A stretch of DNA of 64,000 bases from Maritimibacter sp. (GCA_002701395.1 NZVC01000057.1:1-64000); one strand, 5' to 3'. Positions 31,958-41,293 are shown, counted from the stretch's first letter. A program made the numbers and translations. Notes: generated by a model not told the origin, from the letters alone.

Positions 31958-34036
31958 ATGAGCCGCGAATACGAAGAGCGCCTGCAGCACGCACCGTTGG
32001 AGGTGGCGGGTGACGATCCGACCCACGAGGAAGACAGTCTTTCCCGTGCCGATTATACGCCGGTCGATCACGTCAGCCACCTGATGGGGATCATGATCTC
32101 GGTCTTCTACATGGCCGCCGCGCTGGCCACGCTTTACGAGGTCTTTTCCCGCTATCTGCTGAACGCCCCGACCTACTGGGCCTTCGAAACCGTGATGATG
32201 CTGTGCGCGGCGGCTTGGATGCTGTCGTCGGGTTACATCACGATGAAACAACGCCACATCGGCATCACCGTCTTCCACAACATCGCGTCGGACAACACCC
32301 GCTGGTGGCTGGACCTGTTCGCGATGGTCGTCGGCATCATCGCGCTTTACATGCTGCTGACCGACGCCGCGATCCGCGCCTATGTTTCCGTCGAACGGCT
32401 GGAGAAATCGGGCTCTGCGTTCAACTCGCCGCTGCCGATGATGCTGAAATCGCTGATGGTGACCGGGGCGTTCCTGTACCTTGCGCAGTTGATGGTCAAC
32501 CTGCACCGCCACTTCACCTCGCCCATTGCGCGGCTGGCGGTGAAAGTGGTCGCGGTCTACTTCGTCGTCTACTTCGTGTCCGCCTTCCTGTCCGAAGCCT
32601 TCGATGTGTCTCTGGCACAAGTGATTTCGGGCTTCTTCTCGGACATCGGCAAGGCGATGGATCCCTCCGCCGCGCTGAACATGCGCGAGATGGATCTGGG
32701 CACCGTGTCGATCATCATGGTGATCCTGCTGATCGCGCTGATGATGACCGGCATGCCGCTGGGCATCGTCACGCTGATCGTGTCGGTCATCATGGCGATC
32801 GGGTTCTTCGGGCCGCGCGGGCTGTTCCTTGTGTCGTCGAACGCGGCGGGCCTGCTGGAACACTACACGCTGGTCGCGGTGCCGTTCTTCGTGCTGATGG
32901 CCTCGATCCTTGAACGCGCCGGCATCGCCGAGGACCTGTTCGACGCGATGTCGATCTTCGCGGGCAACCTGCGCGGCGGCGTCGCGGTGCAGACCACCGT
33001 GGTCGCCGTGATCCTTGCCGCCATGTCGGGTGTCATGGGCGGCGAGATCGTGATGCTGGGCCTTGTCGCCTTGCCGCAGATGTTCCGCCTTGGGTACGAC
33101 CGCAAACTGACCATCGGCCTGATCTGCGCAAGCGGTGCGCTGGCCACGCTGATCCCGCCGTCGATCATCATGATCGTCTACGGCCTGTCGGCCGAGGTCG
33201 GCATCGGCGACCTGTTCATGGCCGGCGCCACGCCGGGGATCATGCTGGCGGTCTTCTATGCCAGCTACGTGCTGATCCGGGTGAACCTGAACCACAGCCT
33301 TGCCCCCACCGCGGCCGAGGTGGCCCAGATGACGGGCGGCAAGGAACAGAAGCTGTCCAAGGACCGTCTGACCGCCGTCATCCTGTGCATCATCCTGATC
33401 GGTGCCGTGATGGGGTCGATCTATGGCGGTGTCGCGTCTGTGACCGAAGCCGCAGCGGTGGGCTGTATCGGCAGCCTGTTCGTCGCCGCCGTCCGCAACC
33501 AGTTCAAGTGGGAGGTCCTGAGCGCCGCGCTGATCGGTTCGATGACCACGGTCGGCACGATCATCTGGCTGGTGCTGGGCGCGGTCAGCTTCATCGGGAT
33601 CTTCAACCTTGTCGGCGGGGGCGACTTCATGCGGTCGCTGTTCCTTGACCTTGGCCTGTCCGCGATGGGCACGATCCTTGTGATGATGCTGATCCTGATG
33701 GTGCTGGGCACTTTCATGGAATGGATCGCCATCGTGTTCATCACCGTGCCGGTCTTCGCCCCCGTGGTGATGACCCTTGCACCGGAACTTGGCCTGACCG
33801 AGGATCAGGCAAAGATCTGGTTCGGCATCCTGTTCGTGATGAACATCCAGATCTACTTCCTGTCGCCGCCCTTCGGTCCCGCGTGTTTCTGGCTGAAGTC
33901 CGTGGCCCCCAAGGACGTGACGCTGCAAGAGATCTTCCTTGCCGTCCTGCCCTTCATCGCCCTGCAGATCACCGGCCTGATCCTGGTGATGCTGTTCCCG
34001 CAGATCGCCCTGTGGCTGCCTGAACTTTTGAATTGA
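31958..34036 (+). CDS. Fused TRAP transporter permease (DctQ-DctM fusion)
   Basis: The 692-residue protein joins the small and large TRAP permeases. Residues about 40-200 are the DctQ-like four-helix part (MGIMISVFYMAAALATLYEVFSRYLLNAPTYW), including the K-Q-R-H-I-G-I-T motif. Residues about 245-690 are the DctM part with VILAAMSGVMGGEIVMLGLVALPQM, SGALATLIPPSIIMIVYG and the last helix pair ALQITGLILVMLFPQIALWLP. A helix linker near 195-240 joins the parts. The N-terminal 40 residues are hydrophilic. Confidence 0.93.
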   Translation: MSREYEERLQHAPLEVAGDDPTHEEDSLSRADYTPVDHVSHLMGIMISVFYMAAALATLYEVFSRYLLNAPTYWAFETVMMLCAAAWMLSSGYITMKQRHIGITVFHNIASDNTRWWLDLFAMVVGIIALYMLLTDAAIRAYVSVERLEKSGSAFNSPLPMMLKSLMVTGAFLYLAQLMVNLHRHFTSPIARLAVKVVAVYFVVYFVSAFLSEAFDVSLAQVISGFFSDIGKAMDPSAALNMREMDLGTVSIIMVILLIALMMTGMPLGIVTLIVSVIMAIGFFGPRGLFLVSSNAAGLLEHYTLVAVPFFVLMASILERAGIAEDLFDAMSIFAGNLRGGVAVQTTVVAVILAAMSGVMGGEIVMLGLVALPQMFRLGYDRKLTIGLICASGALATLIPPSIIMIVYGLSAEVGIGDLFMAGATPGIMLAVFYASYVLIRVNLNHSLAPTAAEVAQMTGGKEQKLSKDRLTAVILCIILIGAVMGSIYGGVASVTEAAAVGCIGSLFVAAVRNQFKWEVLSAALIGSMTTVGTIIWLVLGAVSFIGIFNLVGGGDFMRSLFLDLGLSAMGTILVMMLILMVLGTFMEWIAIVFITVPVFAPVVMTLAPELGLTEDQAKIWFGILFVMNIQIYFLSPPFGPACFWLKSVAPKDVTLQEIFLAVLPFIALQITGLILVMLFPQIALWLPELLN

Positions 34037-34046
34037 GGAGACTGAG

Positions 34047-34169
34047 ATGATCGGAAGAGACAGCCGCGACGACATCGACGGATATGGCAAATGGCCGTGG
34101 ATTGCCGGCCTGATCCTGACTGCGGTCCTGATCTACACCATGCATCACTTCGCCACGCCGATTTCCTGA
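34047..34169 (+). CDS. Small single-helix membrane protein in a TRAP operon (40 residues)
   Basis: The frame begins 10 bases after the permease stop with a strong GAGGAG site and ends 9 bases before the next gene. The peptide has a charged N terminus (MIGRDSRDDIDGYGKWPW), one transmembrane helix (about residues 17-32) and a short tail ending in TPIS. It fits a small accessory subunit of the transporter. I do not recognise a named family. Confidence 0.6.
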   Translation: MIGRDSRDDIDGYGKWPWIAGLILTAVLIYTMHHFATPIS

Positions 34170-34178
34170 GGAAATACC

Positions 34179-35924
34179 ATGAAAGACGACAAGACCGGCA
34201 AACGGTACGAAGACCTGCGGTCCGCCCGCTTCTTTGCCGCAAACGACTTCAGAAGTTTCGGGCATCGGTCGCGGGCCATGCAGATGGGGCTGGGCCACGA
34301 GGACTGGGAAGGCAAACCCGTCATCGGGATCATCAACACATGGTCCGAGGCACAGCCGTGCCACATGCACTTCAAGGACCGGGTCGAATGGGTAAAGCGC
34401 GGCATCTTGCAGGCAGGCGGTCTGCCGATGGAACTGCCGGTGCATTCGCATTCGGAACAGTTCCTGAAACCGACCTCGATGCTGTACCGCAACATGGGCG
34501 CGATGGAGGTCGAAGAGACCCTGCGCGCCCACCCCTGCGACGGCGCCGTGCTGATGGGGGGCTGCGACAAGTCCACGCCCGCCCTGATCATGGGGGCGAT
34601 CAGCTGGGGCTTTCCGTTCCTTTTCTTGCCCGCCGGTCCGATGCTGCGCGGGAACTACGCGGGCAAGGTTCTTGGGTCCGGCTCTGACGCGTTCAAGTAC
34701 TGGGACGAACTGCGCGCGGGCACGATCACCGACGAGGAATGGAAAGGCATCGAGGGCGGCATCGCGCGGTCCGATGGCCACTGCATGACGATGGGCACCG
34801 CGTCCACCATGACCGCGATCGCGGAAGGCTTCGGCCTGTGCCTGCCCGGCGCGTCGTCGATCCCGGCGAACGACGTCAACCACAAGCGCATGTCCGCCGC
34901 CTGTGGCCGCCGCGCGGTGGAAATGGTCTGGGAAGACCTGACGCCCGCCAAGATCGTCACCAAACAGGCCGCCGAGAACGCGACCACCGTCGCGATGGCG
35001 ACCGGCTGTTCCACCAACGCCGTGATCCACCTGATCGCGATGGCGCGCCGTGCGGGGATCGACTGGGGCCTGCCCGACTTTGACCGGCTCAGCCGCGAGG
35101 TTCCTGTGATCGCCAACGTCCGTCCGTCCGGCAAGGAATACCTGATGGAGGATTTCTTCTATGCGGGCGGTCTGCGCGCGCTGATGAAGGAACTTGGCGA
35201 CAAGCTGGACCTGTCCGCGATCACCGTCACCGGCAAGACGATGGGCGAAGGGCTGGACGGCGCGGTGAACTACAACCCCGACGTCATCCGCCCGCTGTCT
35301 AACCCAGTCTATGCCGAGGGCTCGCTGGCGCTGCTGAAGGGCAACCTTGCCCCCGACGGCGCGGTGATCAAGCCCGCCGCCTGCGATCCGAAGTTCCACA
35401 AGCACAGTGGCCCCGCGATCGTCGCGGACTCGTACCCCGAGCTGAAGAAGATCATCGACGATCCCGATTACGACATGACTCCCGACCACGTCCTGATCCT
35501 GCGCAACGCGGGTCCGCAGGGCGGTCCGGGGATGCCGGAATGGGGCATGATCCCGATGCCCAAGGCGCTGCTGAAGCACGGGCACCGCGACATGGTCCGC
35601 CTGTCCGATGCGCGCATGTCCGGCACCAGCTTCGGCGCCTGCATCCTGCACGTCGCGCCCGAGGCGTATATCGGCGGCCCGCTTGCGTTGGTGAAGACCG
35701 GCGACATCATCGAGCTGGACGTGCCGAACCGGTCTTTGAACGTGAAGATCAGCGACGAGGAAATGGCAGAGCGCCGCGCCGCTTGGGTCGCGCCGGAACC
35801 GCGCTATGAACGCGGCTACGGCTGGATGTTCAGCAAGCACGTCGAACAGGCCGACAAGGGCTGCGACTTCGACTTCCTGAAGACCGAGTTCGGCAAGCCC
35901 GTCGATGAACCGGTGATCTTCTGA
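34179..35924 (+). CDS. IlvD/Edd family sugar-acid dehydratase (arabinonate/xylonate dehydratase-like)
   Basis: The 581-residue enzyme is of the IlvD/Edd type. Cys61 (SEAQPCH), Cys129 (MGGCDKSTPA) and Cys202 (SDGHCMTMG) match, with an offset of two, the [2Fe-2S] ligands Cys59, Cys127 and Cys200 of Rhizobium L-arabinonate dehydratase. The catalytic serine is in DARMSGTSFG. These enzymes remove water from aldonic acids such as L-arabinonate, D-xylonate or D-galactonate to give 2-keto-3-deoxy acids. Its place beside a XylX-like dehydratase and a 2-oxoglutarate semialdehyde dehydrogenase favours a pentonate. Its final A overlaps the next start codon. Confidence 0.9.
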   Translation: MKDDKTGKRYEDLRSARFFAANDFRSFGHRSRAMQMGLGHEDWEGKPVIGIINTWSEAQPCHMHFKDRVEWVKRGILQAGGLPMELPVHSHSEQFLKPTSMLYRNMGAMEVEETLRAHPCDGAVLMGGCDKSTPALIMGAISWGFPFLFLPAGPMLRGNYAGKVLGSGSDAFKYWDELRAGTITDEEWKGIEGGIARSDGHCMTMGTASTMTAIAEGFGLCLPGASSIPANDVNHKRMSAACGRRAVEMVWEDLTPAKIVTKQAAENATTVAMATGCSTNAVIHLIAMARRAGIDWGLPDFDRLSREVPVIANVRPSGKEYLMEDFFYAGGLRALMKELGDKLDLSAITVTGKTMGEGLDGAVNYNPDVIRPLSNPVYAEGSLALLKGNLAPDGAVIKPAACDPKFHKHSGPAIVADSYPELKKIIDDPDYDMTPDHVLILRNAGPQGGPGMPEWGMIPMPKALLKHGHRDMVRLSDARMSGTSFGACILHVAPEAYIGGPLALVKTGDIIELDVPNRSLNVKISDEEMAERRAAWVAPEPRYERGYGWMFSKHVEQADKGCDFDFLKTEFGKPVDEPVIF

Positions 35925-37129
35925 TGGCGCTTGATCTGTCCACACGCCGTATCGCGGCCCGACAACCCTTTGGCGGCGTGCCGAAGGGCAAGGCCAGTCA
36001 GGACGCGATCAAGGGGATGACCCTGTCGCACATCGTGCTGCCGCTGGAAAACCCGCTGTCGGACGCCAAGGTTCTGACCGGGCGCCAGTCTGCGCTGGCC
36101 GCCGTCGACATCATCTCGTGCGAGATGGTGTCCGAGAACGGCCATCGCGGGATGGGCTTCGCCTATACCCTGCGGGCTGGCGGGTCGGGCATGTTCGCGC
36201 TGGCCTGCGAAATCGCCGACCGGATCATGGGCCACGACCCCAACGACATCGGGCGGCTCTGGGAACTGCTGCGTTGGCAGACCAACAGCCTTGGTCAGGG
36301 CGGCATGTCGTACCAGACCATTGGCGCGTTCGACACGGCGCTGTGGGACATGAAGGCCAAGGTCGCGGGTCTGCCTTTGGCCAAATTGCTTGGGGCGCAC
36401 CGCGACACGCTGCGGATCTACAACAGTCAGGGCCAGTACCTTCAGGCGTCGATCGACGAGATGAAGGCCGCCGCCGACCGGTCGCTTGCGCTGGGCATCG
36501 GCGGCATCAAGATGAAGGTCGGCCAACCGGACGGGCAGGAGGACCTGCGCCGCGTCATGGCAATGCGCGATCACCTGCCCGATGACATCGCGTTCATGAT
36601 CGACGCGAACCAGCAGTGGGACCGCGCCTATGCGCAGCAGTTCGGCAAGATCGTCGACGAGGTCGGGCTGGCGTTCATCGAGGAACCGCTGGACGCGCTG
36701 GATATCGAAGGCCACGCCGAACTGGCCCGCAACCTTGCGACGCCCATCGCGACGGGCGAGATGCTGACCTCGCCGACCGAGGCGATCCAGCTCGTGCAGA
36801 AGGGCGGCTGCGACATCAGTCAGGTTGACGCGCTGCGGATCGGCGGCGTGACCCCGTTCCTCAAGGCGATGGCGATGGCAGAGGCGCACCGCGTCCAGAT
36901 CGCGCCGCACTGGTTGATGGAACTGCACGTCCACCTTGCCGCCGCCTTCCCGGAAGAGGCGTGGATCGAGCATTTCCACTGGTTAGAGCCGCTTTTCGAC
37001 GAACGTCTGGAGATCGCAGACGGCCGCGTGGCGGTGCCGGACCGGCCGGGGCTTGGCCTGACCCTATCCGACAAGGCGCGCGACTGGACCGTCGCGACGC
37101 AGGACATCGGCGAACGGGGACGCGCATGA
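35924..37129 (+). CDS. Enolase-superfamily sugar-acid dehydratase (mandelate racemase type)
   Basis: The 401-residue enzyme has the mandelate racemase / muconate lactonizing fold. The barrel motifs are IGGIKMKVG (KxK-type base near residue 192), FMIDANQQWD, FIEEPLDALD and GEMLTS (metal ligands), then VQIAPHWLMELH with the second general base histidine. The KxK plus PHW pattern is that of L-talarate/galactarate dehydratase-like members. It would supply 5-keto-4-deoxyglucarate-type products to KdgD, encoded downstream. Exact substrate not resolved. Confidence 0.88.
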   Translation: MALDLSTRRIAARQPFGGVPKGKASQDAIKGMTLSHIVLPLENPLSDAKVLTGRQSALAAVDIISCEMVSENGHRGMGFAYTLRAGGSGMFALACEIADRIMGHDPNDIGRLWELLRWQTNSLGQGGMSYQTIGAFDTALWDMKAKVAGLPLAKLLGAHRDTLRIYNSQGQYLQASIDEMKAAADRSLALGIGGIKMKVGQPDGQEDLRRVMAMRDHLPDDIAFMIDANQQWDRAYAQQFGKIVDEVGLAFIEEPLDALDIEGHAELARNLATPIATGEMLTSPTEAIQLVQKGGCDISQVDALRIGGVTPFLKAMAMAEAHRVQIAPHWLMELHVHLAAAFPEEAWIEHFHWLEPLFDERLEIADGRVAVPDRPGLGLTLSDKARDWTVATQDIGERGRA

Positions 37130-38013
37130 CCGAGGTTCTGACCGGCGCACAGAAGGCATTCTACGAGGAACAGGGATACCTGATCCTCGAGAACCGTGTG
37201 CCGGTCCCCATCCTTGATCGCATCCGGCAAGAGATCGCCCGGTTTACCGAGGTCGCGCGCGGCATGACCGCGTCGGACGACAAGATCGACCTTGAAGACA
37301 GCCACACCCCCGACGATCCGCGCATCCGGCGGGTAAAGCTGCCGCACACGCAGTCCGACGTGGTGAACGACCTGCTTCGGTCCGATCACATCCTTGCGCC
37401 GGTCCGCGACCTGATCGGCCCCGACGTGCGGATGCAGACCACGAAGCTGAACATGAAATCGGCGGGCTACGGCGCGGCGGTGGAATGGCATCAGGACTGG
37501 GCCTTCTACCCCTACACCAACGACGACGTGCTGGCGGTCGGCGTCATCATCGACGATATGACAGAGGCGAACGGCCCGCTGATGGTGCTTCCCGGCACCC
37601 ATCGCGGCCCCGTCCTGAACCACCACCACAACGGCTATTTCGCCGGTGCCGTCGACCTAGAGGCGGAAGGCATCGACATGGCCGACGCGGTGCCGCTGAT
37701 GGGCCCCGCCGGGTCGATCTCGATCCACCACGGGCGCATCCTGCACGGATCGGCCCTGAACACGTCGACACAGGACCGCCGCATCATCTTCTACGAGATG
37801 ATGGCCGCGGACGCGTTTCCGATCTTCGGGCAGAACACCTTCCCGGCGTCGCTGGAAGAGTTCGACGCGCGAATGCTGTGCGGCACCTCCACACTTGAAC
37901 CGCGCATGGCGGAGGTGCCGGTGCGCATCCCCAAGCCCCTGCCGCCGACTAGCGGTTCGATCTACGAAATCCAGAAAGCCATGGGCAAACGATCCTTCGA
38001 GGTACTGAAATGA
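37126..38013 (+). CDS. PhyH (phytanoyl-CoA dioxygenase) family oxygenase
   Basis: The 295-residue protein has the PhyH fold. The iron facial triad is His122 and Asp124 (WHQDW) plus His207 (ILHGSALN). Arg218 or Arg219 (TQDRR) binds the 2-oxoglutarate carboxylate. The start is the ATG overlapping the previous stop. Such enzymes hydroxylate or demethylate small substrates with 2-oxoglutarate and oxygen. One in a sugar-acid operon is unexpected; removal of an O-methyl group from a methylated sugar acid is a speculative role. Confidence 0.88.
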   Translation: MTEVLTGAQKAFYEEQGYLILENRVPVPILDRIRQEIARFTEVARGMTASDDKIDLEDSHTPDDPRIRRVKLPHTQSDVVNDLLRSDHILAPVRDLIGPDVRMQTTKLNMKSAGYGAAVEWHQDWAFYPYTNDDVLAVGVIIDDMTEANGPLMVLPGTHRGPVLNHHHNGYFAGAVDLEAEGIDMADAVPLMGPAGSISIHHGRILHGSALNTSTQDRRIIFYEMMAADAFPIFGQNTFPASLEEFDARMLCGTSTLEPRMAEVPVRIPKPLPPTSGSIYEIQKAMGKRSFEVLK

Positions 38014-38921
38014 CCGACCTGAAAACCGCGCTGACCGGGATTTCCGGCATCCTTGCCACCCCGTACGACGCCGACGGCAACATCGCCCCCGCCAAGCAGG
38101 CGCCGATCGTCGAACGCGCGCTGAAGGCTGGCGTGCATATCCTGACCGCGAACGGCAACACCGGCGAGTTCTATTCGCTGACCACCGACGAGGCGATCGA
38201 GATGGTCACCGCCGCCGCCGGTCACATCGGCGGGCGGTGCCCGCTGGTGGCCGGGGTCGGCCGCGCGCTGCCCGATGCCTGCCGCCTTGCCAAGGCATCC
38301 GCCGCCGCTGGCGCCTCGGCGCTGATGATCCACCAGCCGCCCGACCCCTTCGTCGCCCCGCGCGGCGTGGTCGATTACGTCAAGGCGGTGTCCGAGGCCG
38401 GGAACAACCTGCCGATGGTGCTGTACCTGCGCAACGACGGCATCGGCACCGACGCCATCGCCGCGCTGTGCTCGGTTCCCGGCGTTGTCGGCGTGAAATG
38501 GGCCACGCCCAACCCGATGAAACTGAAGGCCGCGATGGAAGCCTCGCCCGATGACATCATCTGGGTCGGTGGCCTTGCCGAGGTCTGGGCCCCCACATTC
38601 TACGCCGTCGGCGCGCGCGGCTTCACCTCTGGCCTGATCAACGTCTGGCCGGAACGGTCGGTCGCAATCAGCCAGGCGCTGGAAGGCGGCGACTATGCCA
38701 AGGCCCGCGACCTGATCGCCGGGATGCAGGTGTTCGAGGACATCCGCGCCGAGGAACAGGGCGGCGCCAACGTGCCCGGCGTCAAGGCGGCGCTGGCGAT
38801 GATGGGCGAGGATTGCGGCGGCGTGCGCCCGCCGGCGGCATGGCCGCTGTCGGACGACCAGACGTCGCGGCTGAAGGCATTCATGGATGACGCGGGCCTG
38901 CTGTCCCGCGCGGCAAGCTGA
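38010..38921 (+). CDS. DHDPS/NAL family lyase or dehydratase
   Basis: The 303-residue TIM-barrel enzyme has the Schiff-base Lys163 (VVGVKWATPNP), the conserved Tyr139 (VLYLRNDG) and the carboxylate-binding loop NGNTGEFYSL (about residues 48-57). Related family members are 2-keto-3-deoxy-L-arabinonate dehydratase, KDG aldolases and KdgD. It is a second DHDPS-type gene in this operon beside kdgD and lacks the KdgD-like GGTGEMFSL loop. A role on a 2-keto-3-deoxy acid is likely. Confidence 0.87.
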   Translation: MTDLKTALTGISGILATPYDADGNIAPAKQAPIVERALKAGVHILTANGNTGEFYSLTTDEAIEMVTAAAGHIGGRCPLVAGVGRALPDACRLAKASAAAGASALMIHQPPDPFVAPRGVVDYVKAVSEAGNNLPMVLYLRNDGIGTDAIAALCSVPGVVGVKWATPNPMKLKAAMEASPDDIIWVGGLAEVWAPTFYAVGARGFTSGLINVWPERSVAISQALEGGDYAKARDLIAGMQVFEDIRAEEQGGANVPGVKAALAMMGEDCGGVRPPAAWPLSDDQTSRLKAFMDDAGLLSRAAS

Positions 38922-38929
38922 GGAAGATC

Positions 38930-39649
38930 ATGACGGACGTGAAACCCGAAACGCTGGAAAAGCTGAAGACCGTCAGCGTGGCGACCCTGTGCACGGCGCT
39001 GTTCAAGCGGGGCCTGCGCAATCAGGTGGTTCAGGACGTGCGCCCGGTGAAGGCCAAGGGCGAGAACATGGTGGGCCCCGCGTTCACCCTGCGCTACATG
39101 CCCGCCCGCGAGGACCGCAACACGCTGGCAGAGTTCCGCAACACCGAGCATCCGCAGCGCAAGGCGATCGAGGACTGCCCGCCGGGCCATGTGTTCGTGA
39201 TGGACAGCCGCCAGGACGCCTACGCCGCGTCCGCCGGTGACATCCTGATCACCCGCCTGATGGTGCGTGGCGGCGCCGGAGTCGTCACTGATGGCGGGTT
39301 CAGGGACGCGATGCGCATCGGCGAGCTGGAAATGCCCGCCTATCACAACCGCCCCTCGAGCCCGACCAACCTGACCATCAACGAGGCGATCGACATCAAC
39401 GTTCCGATCGGCTGTGGCGGCGCGCCGGTGTTCCCCGGCGACATCGTGGTGGGCGACGACGACAGCGTCGTCATCATCCCGGCGCACATGGCCGACGAGA
39501 TTGCCGACGAAGCGGTCGAGATGACCGCCTACGAGGATTTCGTAGTCGAGCAGGTAAAGGGCGGCGCGACCATCATCGGCCTGTACCCGGCGACAAAGGA
39601 CGAAAACCTTCAGAAGTTCGCGGAGTGGCGCAAGGCAAACGGACGCTAA
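38930..39649 (+). CDS. RraA-like family protein (probable 4-hydroxy-4-methyl-2-oxoglutarate aldolase type)
   Basis: The 239-residue protein has the RraA/HMG-aldolase pattern: the TVSVATLCTALFKRGLRNQ start, VVTDGGFRDAMRIGELEMPAY with the Gly-Gly-x-Arg-Asp substrate site (about residues 121-126), GDIVVGDDDSVVIIP near the C-terminal third. The RD motif and upstream loop support aldolase-type activity on oxo-acids, not RNase regulation. GAGGA precedes the ATG. It may cleave a branched or C4-hydroxy keto acid of this pathway. Confidence 0.85.
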   Translation: MTDVKPETLEKLKTVSVATLCTALFKRGLRNQVVQDVRPVKAKGENMVGPAFTLRYMPAREDRNTLAEFRNTEHPQRKAIEDCPPGHVFVMDSRQDAYAASAGDILITRLMVRGGAGVVTDGGFRDAMRIGELEMPAYHNRPSSPTNLTINEAIDINVPIGCGGAPVFPGDIVVGDDDSVVIIPAHMADEIADEAVEMTAYEDFVVEQVKGGATIIGLYPATKDENLQKFAEWRKANGR

Positions 39650-39660
39650 GCCGCCCTCAT

Positions 39661-39719
39661 CCCGGGGTCGCCCGGGACACTCTCATGCCCATGCAGAAGG
39701 CCCCGGTTCACGCCGGGGC
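39661..39719. repeat. GC-rich hairpin pair in an intergenic gap
   Basis: CCCGGG (39661-39666) pairs with CCCGGG (39671-39676) around GTCG. GCCCCGG (39700-39706) pairs with CCGGGGC (39713-39719) around a six-base loop. There are no T tracts. A similar hairpin, in the other orientation, lies at 59658-59674. They look like REP-type elements, and here could also tune expression of the UxaA-like gene. Confidence 0.35.
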
Positions 39720-39754
39720 GCACTGAGACCGGACCGCCCCTGTTAGGACGAACC

Positions 39755-41293
39755 ATGACGATCGACACGCAGACAAGAAACCCTGTCATCCGGCTTGATC
39801 CGGCGGACAATGTGGCCGTCGCGCGCGAGGACATCGCGGCCGGTACAGAGATCCCGTCCGAGGGGATCAAGACAAACCACGACATCCCGATGGGTCACAA
39901 GGTGGCCACCCATGCCATCGCCAAGGGCGACCCCGTGCGGAAGTACGACACCACCATCGGCTTCGCAGGCGAGGACATCGTGCCCGGCGACTGGCTGCAC
40001 ACCCACAACGTGCTGATGGACGACTTCCAGAAGGACTATCGCTACGCGCAGGACTACGTGGCCGCGGAACTGCTGCCACCCGAACAGCGCGCGACCTTCA
40101 TGGGCTATCCCCGTGCCGATGGCCGGTACGGCACGCGCAACATGATCGGCATCTTCATCACCGTGAACTGCGCCGCCACGGTGGCCCGCAAGATCAGCCG
40201 CTATTTCGACGAGGAACGTCTGGCCGATTATCCCAACGTGGATGGCGTCGTCGCGTTCATCCACGAACAGGGCTGCGGCATGGAGCAGACGGGCGAACCG
40301 CTGGACCTGCTGCGCCGTACCCTTGCCGGCTACATCCGTCATCCGAACACCGCCGGGGCGCTGGTGTGTTCGCTGGGCTGCGAACGCAACAACCTCAGCA
40401 AGTTCATGGAGGCCGAAAGCCTTGCCACCGGCAAGATGCTGCGGACCGTCACGATGCAGCAGATCGGCGGCACCATGAACGCCGTCGAAGAAGGCAAAGC
40501 CGTCATCCGCGAGATGCTGGAAGAGGCAAACAAGATCGAGCGGGAAACCGCCAGCGCCGAACACATCATGATCGGCCTGCAGTGCGGCGGGTCCGACGGC
40601 TTTTCCGGCATGTCGGCCAACCCGGCGCTGGGCAAGACGGTCGACATCCTGGTGCGGAACGGCGGCACCGCGATCCTGTCCGAGACGTCCGAACTGTACG
40701 GGATCGAGCACACCCTGACCTCGCGCGCGAAGTCCGAGGCCGTGGGGCGGCAGTTCATCGACCGCATCAACTGGTGGCTGGAATACAACAAGGGCCGCGA
40801 CACCCAGATCAACGGCACCGTCAGTCCCGGCAACCAGGCGGGCGGACTGGCGAACGTGATCGAGAAATCGCTGGGCGGATCGAAGAAGGGCGGATCGACC
40901 GGCATCAACGCGGTCTACGAATACGCCTATCCAGTGACTGAAAAGGGCCTTGTCCTGATGGACACCCCCGGTTTCGACCCGGTGTCCGCGACAGGACAGA
41001 TCGCCGGCGGCGCCAATATGATCTGCTTCACGACCGGTCGCGGGTCCTGCTTCGGCAGCTACCCGTCGCCGACCATCAAGCTAGCCTCGAACTCGACGAT
41101 GTACACCCGGATGCACGGCGACATGGACATCAACTGCGGCAAGGTGATCGACGGCGAAAAGACGCTGGACGAGATGGGCGAAGAGATCTTCGAGAAGATT
41201 CTGGCTGTCGCCAGCGGGGAACTGTCCAAATCCGAGCTGCTGGGCGTCGGCGAGGAAGAGTTCGCCCCGTGGCAGATCGGGGTGCTGTCGTGA
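39755..41293 (+). CDS. UxaA/GarD family altronate or galactarate dehydratase
   Basis: The 512-residue protein has an N-terminal SAF-like domain (about residues 10-90: VARED...GHKVATHAIAKGDPVRKY) fused to the catalytic UxaA domain (about 112-500). The catalytic part includes IHEQGCGMEQTG, SLGCERNN, GLQCGGSDGFSGMSANPALG, STGINAVYEYAYPV and DTPGFDPVSATGQIAGGANMICFTTGRGS. This family uses iron to dehydrate D-altronate or D-galactarate. With the enolase-type enzyme and KdgD it supports use of hexaric or hexuronic acids. AGGACG precedes the ATG. Confidence 0.92.
   Translation: MTIDTQTRNPVIRLDPADNVAVAREDIAAGTEIPSEGIKTNHDIPMGHKVATHAIAKGDPVRKYDTTIGFAGEDIVPGDWLHTHNVLMDDFQKDYRYAQDYVAAELLPPEQRATFMGYPRADGRYGTRNMIGIFITVNCAATVARKISRYFDEERLADYPNVDGVVAFIHEQGCGMEQTGEPLDLLRRTLAGYIRHPNTAGALVCSLGCERNNLSKFMEAESLATGKMLRTVTMQQIGGTMNAVEEGKAVIREMLEEANKIERETASAEHIMIGLQCGGSDGFSGMSANPALGKTVDILVRNGGTAILSETSELYGIEHTLTSRAKSEAVGRQFIDRINWWLEYNKGRDTQINGTVSPGNQAGGLANVIEKSLGGSKKGGSTGINAVYEYAYPVTEKGLVLMDTPGFDPVSATGQIAGGANMICFTTGRGSCFGSYPSPTIKLASNSTMYTRMHGDMDINCGKVIDGEKTLDEMGEEIFEKILAVASGELSKSELLGVGEEEFAPWQIGVLS

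Noticed and set aside
30806-34090. A 1094-codon open frame antisense to the sugar-acid TRAP genes
   Set aside because: It is the mirror of real genes with GC-rich third positions. Its product is very rich in His, Gln, Asp and Arg without any domain, while the plus strand has a clear binding protein and permease.
37126-38013. Phytanoyl-CoA hydroxylase as a literal function
   Set aside because: The name is only that of the family; the sugar-acid operon context gives no reason for a CoA-linked branched fatty acid substrate.
38930-39649. Regulator of ribonuclease E activity (RraA)
   Set aside because: The GGFRD-type aldolase site and catabolic context favour the aldolase branch of the family.
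39661-39719. Riboswitch before the UxaA-like gene
   Set aside because: Only two simple stems are visible, with no conserved loops of a known riboswitch class and no terminator/antiterminator arrangement.
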